Shown: positions 7,431 through 16,195 of the stretch, one piece after another
Position numbering within the stretch: position 1 is the stretch's first letter
Layout of the letters: each line of letters starts with the position of its first letter
Origin: Thermoanaerobaculales bacterium
GTDB lineage: Bacteria > Acidobacteriota > Thermoanaerobaculia > Thermoanaerobaculales > Sulfomarinibacteraceae
DNA: 21,363 bases
Assembly: GCA_025456385.1 (NCBI GenBank)
Contig: JALOKS010000009.1
Span: 1-21,363, forward strand
Reading direction: 5' to 3'
Made by a program: the position numbers and the translations under genes
The notes under the pieces: model-generated
What the model was told of the DNA's origin: nothing
Databases searched by the model: none
Seen by the model: the letters and a program-made list of their open reading frames with translations, nothing else

Positions 7431-8893
7431 AGCTCGAAGCGCTGGTCCGGCGCCTCGGCGAGGGCGAGCTCAGCGGCGACGGCGGCACCGCCGTGCGCGG
7501 CGTCACCCACGACTCGCGGCTGGTGCGGCCGGGCAGCCTGTTCGCGGCCGTCCCCGGCGAGCACGCGCACGGCGTGCAGTTCGTTGATCGGGCGCTCGCC
7601 GCCGGCGCGGTCGCCGTGCTCAGCGACCGGCGCCGGCCGTCGCGCCTGGACGTGCCGTGGATCCGGGTCCGCGAGGCCCGCCCGGCGATGGCGCGCGCGG
7701 CCTGGATCCTCGCCGGCAACCCGCAGCGCAAGCTGCGGCTGATCGGGGTCACCGGGACCAACGGCAAGAGCACGACGGCGCACCTCATCAGCCTGATTCT
7801 CAACGCCGCGGAGGAGCCGACGGCCTTCGTCGGCACCCTCGGAGTGCGGCTGCCGGACGGCAGCGAGATCGCGAGCGAGCGCACCACGCCGGAGGCGACC
7901 GACCTCGGCCCGCTGCTGCGCCAGGCGCTGAAGTCCGGCGCCACCGGCGTGGCGATGGAGGTCAGCTCGCACGCCCTCTGCCAGCATCGGGTTGCCGGCC
8001 TCGAGTTCGCGGTCGCGGTGTGGACCAACCTCACCCGCGACCACCTCGACTACCACCGCGACATGGAGTCCTACTTCGAAGCCAAGCGGCGGCTGTTCAC
8101 CGACCACCTGGCGCGCGGCGGCCGCCGGGTCCTGCCGGTGGACGACCCCTGGGGGGCGAGGCTGCTCGACCGGCCGCGGGAGGGCGACGTTTCGTGGGGC
8201 CTCGACCGCGGCGCGGTCTGCGCCCGCGAGGTCGTCAGCACCCTCGACGGCAGCCGCTTCGAGCTGCGGCTCCCGGACGGCGAGGTGCGGGTGCAGCTGC
8301 CCCTGGTCGGCGTCCACAACCTCCGCAACGCGCTCGCGGCGGCGGCGGCCGCCCACGCCGCCGGCCTCGGCCCGAAGGCGATCCGCCGCGGCCTCAAGCG
8401 GGCGCGGCCCCTGAGCGGCCGCCTCGAGCGCATCGACACCCGGCTGCCCTTCCCGGTCTTCGTCGACTACGCGCACACCCCGGAAGGCCTGCGCGCGGTG
8501 CTGCAGGCGCTCGACCGCATCACCGACCGGCGCCTGATCGTGGTCTTCGGCGCCGGCGGCGACCGCGACCGCGGCAAGCGCGGGCCGATGGGCTACGCGG
8601 TGGGCGAGCTCGCCGACCTCCCGATCGTGACCTCGGACAACCCGCGCTCGGAGGACCCGGCCGCGATCGCCGCTGCGGTCGCCGAGGGCGTGCGTGCGGC
8701 CGGAGCGGAGCCGCAGGTGGTGCTCGACCGCAGGCTCGCGATCCGGACCGCCCTCGAGCAGGCCGACGAGCGCTCGCTGGTGCTGGTGGCGGGCAAGGGC
8801 CACGAGGCCTACCAGACGATCGGCGGCGAGCGCTTCCCCTTCTCCGACCAGCAGGTGGTGCGCGCCGAGGCGCGGAGGGTGCTGTGCGAATGA
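7427..8893 (+). CDS. murE: UDP-MurNAc-L-Ala-D-Glu:meso-diaminopimelate ligase MurE
   Basis: This 488-residue cytoplasmic ATP-dependent Mur ligase adds the third residue of the stem peptide. Domain order is N-terminal UDP-MurNAc-binding (HDSRLVRPGSLFAAVPG), central ATPase with GVTGTNGKST (G110 to K114), EVSSHAL and NLTRDHLDYH, and the C-terminal ligase domain with VDYAHTPEGL. The DNPR motif at 404-407 is the known marker for meso-DAP selectivity, where lysine-adding enzymes differ. This predicts a DAP-type wall. A GGAGGG precedes the ATG, which overlaps the ftsI stop. Length is normal. Confidence 0.97.
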   Translation: MKLEALVRRLGEGELSGDGGTAVRGVTHDSRLVRPGSLFAAVPGEHAHGVQFVDRALAAGAVAVLSDRRRPSRLDVPWIRVREARPAMARAAWILAGNPQRKLRLIGVTGTNGKSTTAHLISLILNAAEEPTAFVGTLGVRLPDGSEIASERTTPEATDLGPLLRQALKSGATGVAMEVSSHALCQHRVAGLEFAVAVWTNLTRDHLDYHRDMESYFEAKRRLFTDHLARGGRRVLPVDDPWGARLLDRPREGDVSWGLDRGAVCAREVVSTLDGSRFELRLPDGEVRVQLPLVGVHNLRNALAAAAAAHAAGLGPKAIRRGLKRARPLSGRLERIDTRLPFPVFVDYAHTPEGLRAVLQALDRITDRRLIVVFGAGGDRDRGKRGPMGYAVGELADLPIVTSDNPRSEDPAAIAAAVAEGVRAAGAEPQVVLDRRLAIRTALEQADERSLVLVAGKGHEAYQTIGGERFPFSDQQVVRAEARRVLCE

Positions 8894-10254
8894 CGGCCGC
8901 GGAGGTCGCGCGGCTGCTCGGCGGCACGCTCGAGGGTCGGCCCGGGGCCGAGCTGACCGGCGCCGAGGTCGACTCGCGGCGCGTGGCGCCCGGCGACCTC
9001 TTCGTCGCTCTTCCCGGCGAGCGCCGCGACGGTCACGAGTTCGTGGCCGCGGCGCTCGCGGTGGCGGCGGCGGCCCTGGTGCGCGCTGACGCCGAGCTCG
9101 CGCCGCCGCCTGAGGGCCGCGCCCTGATCCGGGTCGCCGAGCCGCTCGCCGCCTACCACTCGCTCGCCGCCCACGAGCGCGGCGCGCGGAGCTGGCGGGT
9201 GGCGGCGGTCACCGGCTCGGTCGGCAAGACCACGACCAAGGGCATGCTGGCGGCCCTGCTCGCACCCCACCTGGCCACCGGCGCCAGTGCCGGCAACCGC
9301 AACTCGACTCTCGGCCTGCCGGCAGAGCTCCTGTCGCAGCCGCCGGGCATCGAGGTCTTCGTCGCCGAGGCCGGCATGAGCCGCCCCGGCGAGCTCGCGG
9401 CCCTGGGCGCGATCCTGCGGCCGCAGGTGCTGCTCTACACGCGCATCGCTCCGGTCCACACCGAGTTCTTCCCCGACCTCGGGGGCATCGTCCGCGCCAA
9501 GGGCGAGCTCCTGCCCTGGCTCGACGCCGAGGGCACGCTGGTCGTCAACGCCGAGGACCCCCACCAGGCCGGGTACCCGGGCCGCACCCGGGCGCGGGTG
9601 CTGGCCTACGGTCCCGGCGCCGCGGCCCGGATCGAGGAGGTCGAGGACCGCGGGCTGCTCGGCAGCCGCTTCCGGCTCGTGCTGCCGGGCGGCGAGGCCG
9701 TGGTGGAGCTCGCGCCGCCCGGCCTGCACCAGGCCGAGAACCTGCTCGCAGCGGCGGCCGCGGCGAGCGCCTTCGGCGTGACCGCCGACCAGGTCGCGGC
9801 GGCAGCCCGCGGCCTGCGCGCCGACCCGCACCGCGGGCGGGTGCTGCGCACCGCGGGCGGTGCGACCGTCGTCGACGACAGCTACAACGCCTCGCCGGTC
9901 GCGGTGCGGCGGCTGCTCGAGCTGCTGGCGCGCGCGCCCGGCCGGCGGGTCGCGGTGCTCGGCGAGATGTACGAGCTCGGCGCCCTGGCCGCCGCCGCCC
10001 ACGCCGAGGCCGGGCGGCTGGCCGCCGCCGCCTGCGAGCTCCTGGTGGCGGTCGGCGGGGAGAACGCGGAGCGCCTCGCCGCCGCCGCGCGCGCGGCCGG
10101 CCTCGAGTCGGTCCGCCGGGCCGGCGACGCGGGCGCGGCCACGGAGCTGCTCAGGCGGGAGCTGCGCGCGGGCGACGTGGTCCTGGTCAAGGGCTCGCGC
10201 GGCGTCGGGCTCGACGCGACGGTGGCGGCGCTCGTCGGCGAGGAGGCGGCCTGA
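8890..10254 (+). CDS. murF: UDP-MurNAc-tripeptide:D-alanyl-D-alanine ligase MurF
   Basis: This 454-residue cytoplasmic Mur ligase adds the D-Ala-D-Ala dipeptide to complete the pentapeptide precursor. It has the N-terminal DSRRVAPGDLFVALPGERRDGHEF block, the ATP loop VTGSVGKTTTK (G109 to K113), the SAGNRNSTLGLP segment, the EAGMSRPGEL block, and the C-terminal VVDDSYNASP motif and VLVKGSRGVGLD. These identify MurF rather than MurE or MurD. I used the ATG at 8890, which overlaps the murE stop as ATGA. An in-frame GTG at 8884 stands better from GGAGGG (8874-8879) and would add two residues; the two cannot be separated by sequence alone. No ddl gene to supply the dipeptide is in this operon. Confidence 0.96.
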   Translation: MTAAEVARLLGGTLEGRPGAELTGAEVDSRRVAPGDLFVALPGERRDGHEFVAAALAVAAAALVRADAELAPPPEGRALIRVAEPLAAYHSLAAHERGARSWRVAAVTGSVGKTTTKGMLAALLAPHLATGASAGNRNSTLGLPAELLSQPPGIEVFVAEAGMSRPGELAALGAILRPQVLLYTRIAPVHTEFFPDLGGIVRAKGELLPWLDAEGTLVVNAEDPHQAGYPGRTRARVLAYGPGAAARIEEVEDRGLLGSRFRLVLPGGEAVVELAPPGLHQAENLLAAAAAASAFGVTADQVAAAARGLRADPHRGRVLRTAGGATVVDDSYNASPVAVRRLLELLARAPGRRVAVLGEMYELGALAAAAHAEAGRLAAAACELLVAVGGENAERLAAAARAAGLESVRRAGDAGAATELLRRELRAGDVVLVKGSRGVGLDATVAALVGEEAA

Positions 10255-11339
10255 TGCTGTACGCGCTGCTGCTGCCGCTCGCCGACACCTTCATCGGTTT
10301 CAACGTCTTCCGCTACATCACCTTCCGCGCCGGCGTCGCGATCGCGACCGCGTTCTTCATCAGCCTGGTGGCGGGCCCGTGGCTGATCGCGCGCCTGCGT
10401 GCGCTGCAGGTCCAGCAGGCGATCCGCGCCGAGGGGCCGCAGCACCACCAGGTCAAGGCGGGCACGCCGACGATGGGTGGGATCCTCATCGTCGGGAGCT
10501 TCATCCTCGCCACCCTGCTGTGGGCGGACCTCGCCAACCCCTACGTCTGGACGGTCGTGCTGACGACCCTCGGCTTCGCGGCCGTCGGCCTCGCCGACGA
10601 CTGGCTCAAGGTCAGGCGGCGCCAGAACCTCGGCCTGACGACCCGCCAGAAGCTGCTCCTCCTGACCCTCATCGGGCTCGCGGCCGGCCTCATGGCGCGG
10701 TCGTCGGCGCTGCCGGCGCCGCACGCCGGCGCCCTGGCCCTGCCCTTCTTCAAGGACGTGCTGCTGCCGCTCGGCCTCCTCTACCTGCCCTTCGTCGTGC
10801 TGGTGCTGCTGGGATCATCGAACGCCGTCAACCTCACCGACGGGCTCGACGGCCTGGCGGTCGGGTCGGTGGCGATCGCGGCCGCGACCTACACCGTCTT
10901 CGTCTACGTGGCGGGCCACGCGCGCATCGCCTCTTACCTGCGGATCGTCGCCGTCTCCGAGGCCGGCGAGGTCGCGGTCTTCACCGGCGCCATGGTCGGC
11001 GCGGCGCTGGGCTTCCTGTGGTTCAACTGCCACCCGGCGCAGGTCTTCATGGGCGACGTCGGCTCGCTGGCGCTCGGCGGCGGCATCGGCATCGTCGCAG
11101 TGGTCGCCAAGCAGGAGCTGCTGCTGGTGATCGTCGGCGGCCTGTTCGTGCTCGAGGCGCTGTCGGTGCTCGTCCAGGTGGCCTCCTTCAAGCTGCGCGG
11201 CAAGCGGGTCTTCCGGATGGCGCCGCTGCACCACCACTTCGAGCTCCTGGGCTGGGCCGAGACCCAGGTCGTGGTGCGCTTCTGGATCATCGCGATCGTC
11301 TTCGCCCTTGCCGGGCTGTCGACCCTGAAGCTGAGGTGA
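10254..11339 (+). CDS. mraY: Phospho-MurNAc-pentapeptide transferase MraY
   Basis: This 361-residue polytopic inner-membrane enzyme joins phospho-MurNAc-pentapeptide to undecaprenyl phosphate, releasing UMP and forming lipid I. The family's catalytic residues are at the expected places: D115-D116 in LADDWLK, NLTDGLDGLA at 193-202, and D268 in HPAQVFMGDVGSLALG. The MAPLHHHFEL motif near the C-terminus is typical. The GTPTMGG segment at 70-76 is also diagnostic. About ten hydrophobic segments are visible, as known for the family. The start shares one base with the murF stop (TGATG). Confidence 0.97.
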   Translation: MLYALLLPLADTFIGFNVFRYITFRAGVAIATAFFISLVAGPWLIARLRALQVQQAIRAEGPQHHQVKAGTPTMGGILIVGSFILATLLWADLANPYVWTVVLTTLGFAAVGLADDWLKVRRRQNLGLTTRQKLLLLTLIGLAAGLMARSSALPAPHAGALALPFFKDVLLPLGLLYLPFVVLVLLGSSNAVNLTDGLDGLAVGSVAIAAATYTVFVYVAGHARIASYLRIVAVSEAGEVAVFTGAMVGAALGFLWFNCHPAQVFMGDVGSLALGGGIGIVAVVAKQELLLVIVGGLFVLEALSVLVQVASFKLRGKRVFRMAPLHHHFELLGWAETQVVVRFWIIAIVFALAGLSTLKLR

Positions 11340-11341
11340 CG

Positions 11342-12682
11342 GTGGCCTACCAGGTGCCTTCCCGCGTGCTCGTCGTCGGCCTGGGTCGCTCCGGCCTGGC
11401 GGCGGCGCGCCTCGCCGCCGCGGGCGGCGCCGAGGTCTGGGCCACCGACCTCCGTCCGGCGGCCGAGCTCGCGGGCGCGCTGGCGGAGCTGCCGCCGGGC
11501 TCGCGGACCTTCCTCGGCGGCCACCCCGAGGACTGCCTCGGCGGCGTCGACCTGGTGGTGGTGTCGCCGGGGGTGGCGGCGGAGTCGTCCCTCCTCGCGG
11601 CGGCGCGCCGCCGCGGGATCGCACTCAGCGCGGAGATCGAGTTCGCCTGGCGGCACCGCCCGGAGGCGCCGCTGGCGGCGATCACCGGCTCCAACGGCAA
11701 GAGCACCGTCACCGAGCTGGTGGCGGAGCTCCTGCGCGCGGCGGGCCAGGCGGTGGCCGCGGGCGGCAACCTCGGCACGGCGGCGTCACAGCTGGTGCTC
11801 GACGGGGGTTGGGACAGCTGGGTGCTCGAGGTCTCGAGCTTCCAGGCCGAGCTGCTGAGCGCGCTGGCGCCGCGGGTGGCGGTCTTCCTCAACCTCAGCC
11901 AGGACCACCTCGAGCGGCACGCGAGCCTCGACGCCTACCTGGCGGCCAAGCGGCGGCTGTTCGCCTTCCAGGGCGCGGCCGACGTCGCGGTGCTCAACGC
12001 CGACGACCCCGCGGCGGCTGCGACCGCCGGCGCCGCCCGCCGCCGCTTCTTCTCGCTGTCCGGGGCGGCCGACGCCTGGCTCGCCGACGGCCGGCTGATG
12101 CTCGACGGCGAGCCGCTGCTGGCCGCCTCCGAGCTGCGCCTGGCAGGGCTCCACAACGTCGCCAACGGCCTCGCCGCGGCGCTCGCGGCGCAGGCGCTCG
12201 GCGCGCCGCGGCCGGCTCTGGCGGCTGGGCTCGCGGGCTTCGCGGGCCTGGCCCACCGCCACCGCACGGTCCACGTCGCCGGCGGGGTGGCGTGGATCGA
12301 CGACTCCAAGGCGACCAACGTCGGCGCCACCCTGGCCGCCCTCGGCGGCTACCCGGAGGGCTCGGTGCACCTGATCCTCGGCGGCCAGGCCAAGGGCCAG
12401 GACTTCAGCCCGCTCGCCGCCGAGGTGAGGCGGGCGGTGGCGCGGCTCTACCTGATCGGAGTCGACGGCGAGGCGATCGGCGCCGCCCTCGCGGGCACGG
12501 CGCCGGCCGAGAGCTGCGGCACCCTCGCCGAGGCGGTGCGGCGGGCGCGGCAGCTGGCAACGTCCGGGCAGTGCGTGCTGCTGGCCCCGGCCTGTGCGTC
12601 CTTCGACCAGTTCGCGAACTACGGCGAGCGCGGCGACCGCTTCGCGGAGCTCGCGAGAGGGGAGGCGGCGGCATGCCGATAA
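11342..12682 (+). CDS. murD: UDP-MurNAc-L-alanine:D-glutamate ligase MurD
   Basis: This 446-residue cytoplasmic Mur ligase adds D-glutamate to UDP-MurNAc-L-Ala. It begins with a Rossmann-like VLVVGLGRSGLAAARL and has VVVSPGV, the ATP loop ITGSNGKSTVTEL (G116 to K120), EVSSFQAEL, NLSQDHLERH and, in the C-terminal domain, WIDDSKATNVGAT and LILGGQAKGQDF. These together are specific for MurD. The GTG at 11342 follows GAGG by 5 bases. A GTG two codons earlier at 11336 would overlap the mraY stop as GTGA and is a credible alternative. The stop lies 8 bases inside ftsW. Confidence 0.96.
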   Translation: MAYQVPSRVLVVGLGRSGLAAARLAAAGGAEVWATDLRPAAELAGALAELPPGSRTFLGGHPEDCLGGVDLVVVSPGVAAESSLLAAARRRGIALSAEIEFAWRHRPEAPLAAITGSNGKSTVTELVAELLRAAGQAVAAGGNLGTAASQLVLDGGWDSWVLEVSSFQAELLSALAPRVAVFLNLSQDHLERHASLDAYLAAKRRLFAFQGAADVAVLNADDPAAAATAGAARRRFFSLSGAADAWLADGRLMLDGEPLLAASELRLAGLHNVANGLAAALAAQALGAPRPALAAGLAGFAGLAHRHRTVHVAGGVAWIDDSKATNVGATLAALGGYPEGSVHLILGGQAKGQDFSPLAAEVRRAVARLYLIGVDGEAIGAALAGTAPAESCGTLAEAVRRARQLATSGQCVLLAPACASFDQFANYGERGDRFAELARGEAAACR

Positions 12683-13764
12683 GGCAGCGCTTCGACCGCC
12701 CCCTGCTCGGCGCCACCGTGCTGCTGACGGCGATCGGCCTCGCGCTCCTCGCCTCGGCGTCATGGCTGATCGCCATCGACCGCTACGGCCGCCCGGGCTC
12801 GTACTTCGTCACCTGGCAGGCGGCGACGGCGATGATCGGCCTCGGCCTGCTGGTGATCTGCATGCACCTCAAGGTCGGCCTGCTCGGCGACCGCCGCCTC
12901 CTGGCCGCGGCGCTGGTCGGGAGCTGGCTGCTGGTGGCCGCCGCCTTCGCGCAGTCGCCGGTCGCCGCCACCCACCGCTGGCTGTCGGTCGGGGGCCTCT
13001 CGCTGCAGCCGTCGGTCGTCCTGCGCCTGGCGCTCGTCATGCTCTTCGCGGTGCTGCTCGTCGAGGCGCAGAAGCGCGGCTGGCCGCGGCGGCACCTGGG
13101 GGCGATCGCGGCGCTCGCCCTGGTGTCCACGGCGGTGATCGTCGCCCAGCCCGACCTCGGCTCCGCGGCGCTGCTCGTGGTGGTGCTCGGCGCGATGGCC
13201 TTCGTCGCGGGCATGCCGTGGCGCGTGCTGGCGGCGCCCGCGGCCTTCGCGGTCGCGGCGCTGGCCCTGGCCGTCGTCGCCTCGCCCTACCGGCTGGCGC
13301 GGGTCCGCGCCTTCCTCGACCCCGACGCGGGCGCCGCGGCGAGCTGGCAGAGCCTGCAGAGCCTGATCGCGATCGGCAGCGGCGGCCTCTTCGGCCGCGG
13401 CTACGGCGCCGGTCTGCAGAAGCTCTTCTTCCTGCCCGAGCCGCACACCGACTTCATCTTCGCGTTCACCGGCGAGGAGCTCGGGCTCCTGGGCCTGCTG
13501 ACGCTGCTCGCGCTCGCGACGGTGATCGCCTGGCGGGGCTTCCGGATCGCCGCCCGCCTCGCGGTTCCGAGCCACGCCCTGCTCGCCTTCGGCCTCAGCG
13601 CGGCCTTCGCCGCGCAGACCCTGGTCCACATGGCGGTCTGCCTCGACCTGCTGCCGCCGAAAGGGATCCCGCTGCCGCTGGTGAGCTACGGCAAGACCGA
13701 GCTCCTGGTCAGCCTGATGTCGGTGGGCCTGCTGCTCAACCTCTCGCGGGAGGTGGGGCCGTGA
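12673..13764 (+). CDS. ftsW: SEDS-family septal glycan polymerase FtsW, divergent
   Basis: This 363-residue polytopic membrane protein polymerises lipid II into glycan strands together with FtsI. It shows the SEDS pattern: HRWLSVGGLSLQPS, VAQPDLGSAAL, and LPEPHTDFIFAFTGEELG with the putative catalytic Asp at 260, then LLPPKGIPLPLVSYG. About ten membrane spans are visible. Two conserved motifs are altered. QPSE(x)xK reads QPSVVLR at 112-118, and the nearly invariant SYGGSS reads SYGKTE at 338-343. Position between murD and murG makes it FtsW rather than RodA. The ATG at 12673 lies 10 bases inside murD, and the GTGA overlap joins it to murG. Confidence 0.93.
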   Translation: MPIRQRFDRPLLGATVLLTAIGLALLASASWLIAIDRYGRPGSYFVTWQAATAMIGLGLLVICMHLKVGLLGDRRLLAAALVGSWLLVAAAFAQSPVAATHRWLSVGGLSLQPSVVLRLALVMLFAVLLVEAQKRGWPRRHLGAIAALALVSTAVIVAQPDLGSAALLVVVLGAMAFVAGMPWRVLAAPAAFAVAALALAVVASPYRLARVRAFLDPDAGAAASWQSLQSLIAIGSGGLFGRGYGAGLQKLFFLPEPHTDFIFAFTGEELGLLGLLTLLALATVIAWRGFRIAARLAVPSHALLAFGLSAAFAAQTLVHMAVCLDLLPPKGIPLPLVSYGKTELLVSLMSVGLLLNLSREVGP

Positions 13765-14837
13765 GGCGGGTGGTGGTGGCCGGCGGCGGCACCGGCGGGC
13801 ACGTCTTCCCCGGCCTCGCGGTCGCGCGCGAGCTCAAGGCGCGCGAGGTCGAGGTCCACTGGCTCGGCGCACGGCGCGGGCTCGAGGCCGAGCTCGTCCC
13901 CGAACGGGGGATCCCGATCACCCTGGTCGAGCTCGAGGGCATGCAGGCCCGCAGCCCGGCGGCGGCCGCGCGCGCCCTGCTGCTGCTGCCGCGGGCGGTG
14001 GCGACGGCGCTGCGCACCCTGGCCCGGCTCGAGCCGCTGGCGGTGGTGGGCGTGGGCGGCTACGCCTCGACCGCCGGCCTCGCGGCCGCCGGCCTGCTCG
14101 GCCTCCGGGTGGTGCTGCAGGAGCAGAACTCGGTGCCCGGCTGGACCAACCGCTTCCTGGCGCCCTTCGCGGACCTCATCTGCTGCGGCTTCGAGGACGC
14201 CCTTTCAGCCTTCCCTTCGCAGCCCGCCGAGTGGACCGGCAACCCGGTGCGGGCGGAGTTCTTCGCGGTGCCGGACGCGACGCCGTCCTGGGGTCGGCCG
14301 CGGCTCCTGGTTCTCGGCGGCAGCCAGGGCTCGCTCTTCCTGAACCGCATCCTGCCGCAGGCGCTGGCGCTGCTCGCGGCCGCGGGCGTGGAGCTCGACG
14401 TGCGCCACCAGGCCGGGGTGCGCTGGGCGGAGGTCGTGCGCACCGCCTACAGCGACCTCAAGCTCGAGGCCACGGTGACGGCCTTCCTCGCGCAGCCGTG
14501 GCAGGCGCTGGCCGAGGCCGACCTGGTGGTCGGCCGCTCCGGTGCCCTCACGGTCTCGGAGCTCGCGGCCGCCGGCCGCGGCGCGCTGCTGGTGCCCTTC
14601 GCGGCGGCCGCCGGCAACCACCAGGAGTTCAACGCCCGCAGCCTCGAGCGCGCCGGCGGCGCGCTCGTGCTGACCGAGGCGGAGGCGTCGCCGCGGCGGA
14701 TCGCCGAGGTTCTCGGCGAGGTCCTCGGCGACCCGGCGCGGGCGGCGCGGATGGGCCGGCAGGCGCGCAACCTGGCCCTGCCGGGCGCCGCCGCCCGCAT
14801 CGCCGAGCGGGTGCTGGCGATCGGGGGCGGCGCATGA
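13761..14837 (+). CDS. murG: UDP-GlcNAc:lipid I N-acetylglucosaminyltransferase MurG
   Basis: This 358-residue GT-B fold glycosyltransferase on the cytoplasmic face of the membrane turns lipid I into lipid II. The N-terminal glycine loop GGGTGGH is at 8-14, followed by WLGARRGLEAELVP, the second G-loop region VGVGGYAST, LQEQNSVPGWTNR, the C-domain LLVLGGSQGSLFLN and the UDP-GlcNAc-binding VVGRSGALTVSELAAAGRGALLVPF..AAGNHQ. Some of these vary slightly (AAAAGNHQ where many have ADDHQ). The GTG start follows GGGAGG by 7 bases and overlaps the ftsW stop. Length is normal. Confidence 0.96.
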   Translation: MRRVVVAGGGTGGHVFPGLAVARELKAREVEVHWLGARRGLEAELVPERGIPITLVELEGMQARSPAAAARALLLLPRAVATALRTLARLEPLAVVGVGGYASTAGLAAAGLLGLRVVLQEQNSVPGWTNRFLAPFADLICCGFEDALSAFPSQPAEWTGNPVRAEFFAVPDATPSWGRPRLLVLGGSQGSLFLNRILPQALALLAAAGVELDVRHQAGVRWAEVVRTAYSDLKLEATVTAFLAQPWQALAEADLVVGRSGALTVSELAAAGRGALLVPFAAAAGNHQEFNARSLERAGGALVLTEAEASPRRIAEVLGEVLGDPARAARMGRQARNLALPGAAARIAERVLAIGGGA

Positions 14838-16195
14838 CGAGCCACCTCCACTTCATGGGCATCGGCGGGGTCGGCATGTGCGGGCTCGCCGAGGTCCTGC
14901 TCGCCGAAGGGCACAGGGTCAGCGGCTGCGACCTCGCAGAGAGCGAGCGCACCCGCCGCCTCGCGGGCCTGGGCGTGAGCGTGCAGCGCGGCCACGACCC
15001 GGAGCACATCGAGGGAGTCGATGTGCTGGTCGTGTCCTCGGCGGTGCCCGCGGCGAGCCCGGAGCTCGCCGCCGCCCGCGCCCGGGGCGTGCCGGTGGCG
15101 CGGCGCGCCGAGCTTCTGGCCGAGCTGATGCGGGAGCGGCGCGGAGTGGCGGTGGCGGGCACCCACGGCAAGACCACCACCACCGCCCTGGTCGGCCACC
15201 TGCTGGCGACGGCCGGTGCGGACCCGACGGTCATCGTCGGCGGGCGCGCGCACGGGCTCGGCGCACACGCGCGCCGCGGCGCGGGCCCGCTGCTGGTCTG
15301 CGAGGCCGACGAGTTCGACCGCTCCTTCCTCGAGCTCGCACCGCAGGTGGCGGTGATCACCAACCTCGAGGCCGAGCACCTCGACTGCTACGGCGACGAG
15401 GAGGCGCTCGCCGAGGCCTTCGCCGCCTTCGCCAACCGCTGCTCGGTCTTCGGCGCGGTGGTGCTGTGCGCCGACGACCCGGGCGCCTGGGGCCTCCGGG
15501 GCAGGCTGCGGCGGCGGGTGGTCGGCTACGGCAGCTCGGCGGCGGCCGAGCTCCGCCTCGAGATCGTCGACGCGAGCCCGGCCGGGACCCGCTTCAACGT
15601 CCTTCGGAGCGGCCACGCGCTCGGCGAGGTGCGCCTGCGGCTGCCCGGCGCCTTCAACGCCCTGAACGCCGTGGCCGCGATCGGCGCCGGCCTCGAGCTC
15701 GGCTTCGACTTCGCGACCCTGGCGGCGGCCTGCGCCGACTTCCGCGGCGTCGCGCGCCGCTTCGAGCTCCGCGGCGAGCGCGCCGGCGTGACGGTGGTCG
15801 ACGACTACGCCCACCACCCGACCGAGCTCGCGGCGGTGCTCGGGGCCGCCCGGCAGGCGCTGCCGGGGCGGCGCCTGGTGGCGGTCTTCCAGCCCCACCT
15901 CTACAGCCGCACGCGCGACTTCGCGCCCGGCTTCGCCGCCGCCCTCCTCGGCGCCGAGGTGGCGGTGGTGCTGCCGATCTACCCGGCGCGGGAGCGCCCG
16001 ATCGACGGCGTCAGCTCGCAGCTGGTGGTCGACGAGGCCCGCCGCCTCGGCCACCCGCAGGCCCTCGCGGGACCGCCGCCGGACGAGATCATGCCGCAGC
16101 TCACGGCCCTCGTGCGGCCGGGCGATGTGCTGCTGACGCTCGGCGCCGGCGATGTCGACCGGGTCGCGGCGCGCTGGCTGGAGGAGGTGCGATGA
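14834..16195 (+). CDS. murC: UDP-N-acetylmuramate:L-alanine ligase MurC
   Basis: This 453-residue cytoplasmic ligase attaches the first stem residue, L-alanine, to UDP-MurNAc. It starts with HFMGIGGVGMCGLAEVLL, the MurC-type nucleotide fold, then VVSSAVP, the ATP loop GTHGKTTTT (G109 to K113), EADEFDRSFL, NLEAEHLDCY and, in the C-terminal domain, VVDDYAHHPTEL and FQPHLYSRT. These are specific for MurC. It overlaps both neighbours by 4 bases (ATGA). murB and ddl, which often follow murC, are not present, and there is no fused Ddl or MurB domain. Confidence 0.97.
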   Translation: MTSHLHFMGIGGVGMCGLAEVLLAEGHRVSGCDLAESERTRRLAGLGVSVQRGHDPEHIEGVDVLVVSSAVPAASPELAAARARGVPVARRAELLAELMRERRGVAVAGTHGKTTTTALVGHLLATAGADPTVIVGGRAHGLGAHARRGAGPLLVCEADEFDRSFLELAPQVAVITNLEAEHLDCYGDEEALAEAFAAFANRCSVFGAVVLCADDPGAWGLRGRLRRRVVGYGSSAAAELRLEIVDASPAGTRFNVLRSGHALGEVRLRLPGAFNALNAVAAIGAGLELGFDFATLAAACADFRGVARRFELRGERAGVTVVDDYAHHPTELAAVLGAARQALPGRRLVAVFQPHLYSRTRDFAPGFAAALLGAEVAVVLPIYPARERPIDGVSSQLVVDEARRLGHPQALAGPPPDEIMPQLTALVRPGDVLLTLGAGDVDRVAARWLEEVR

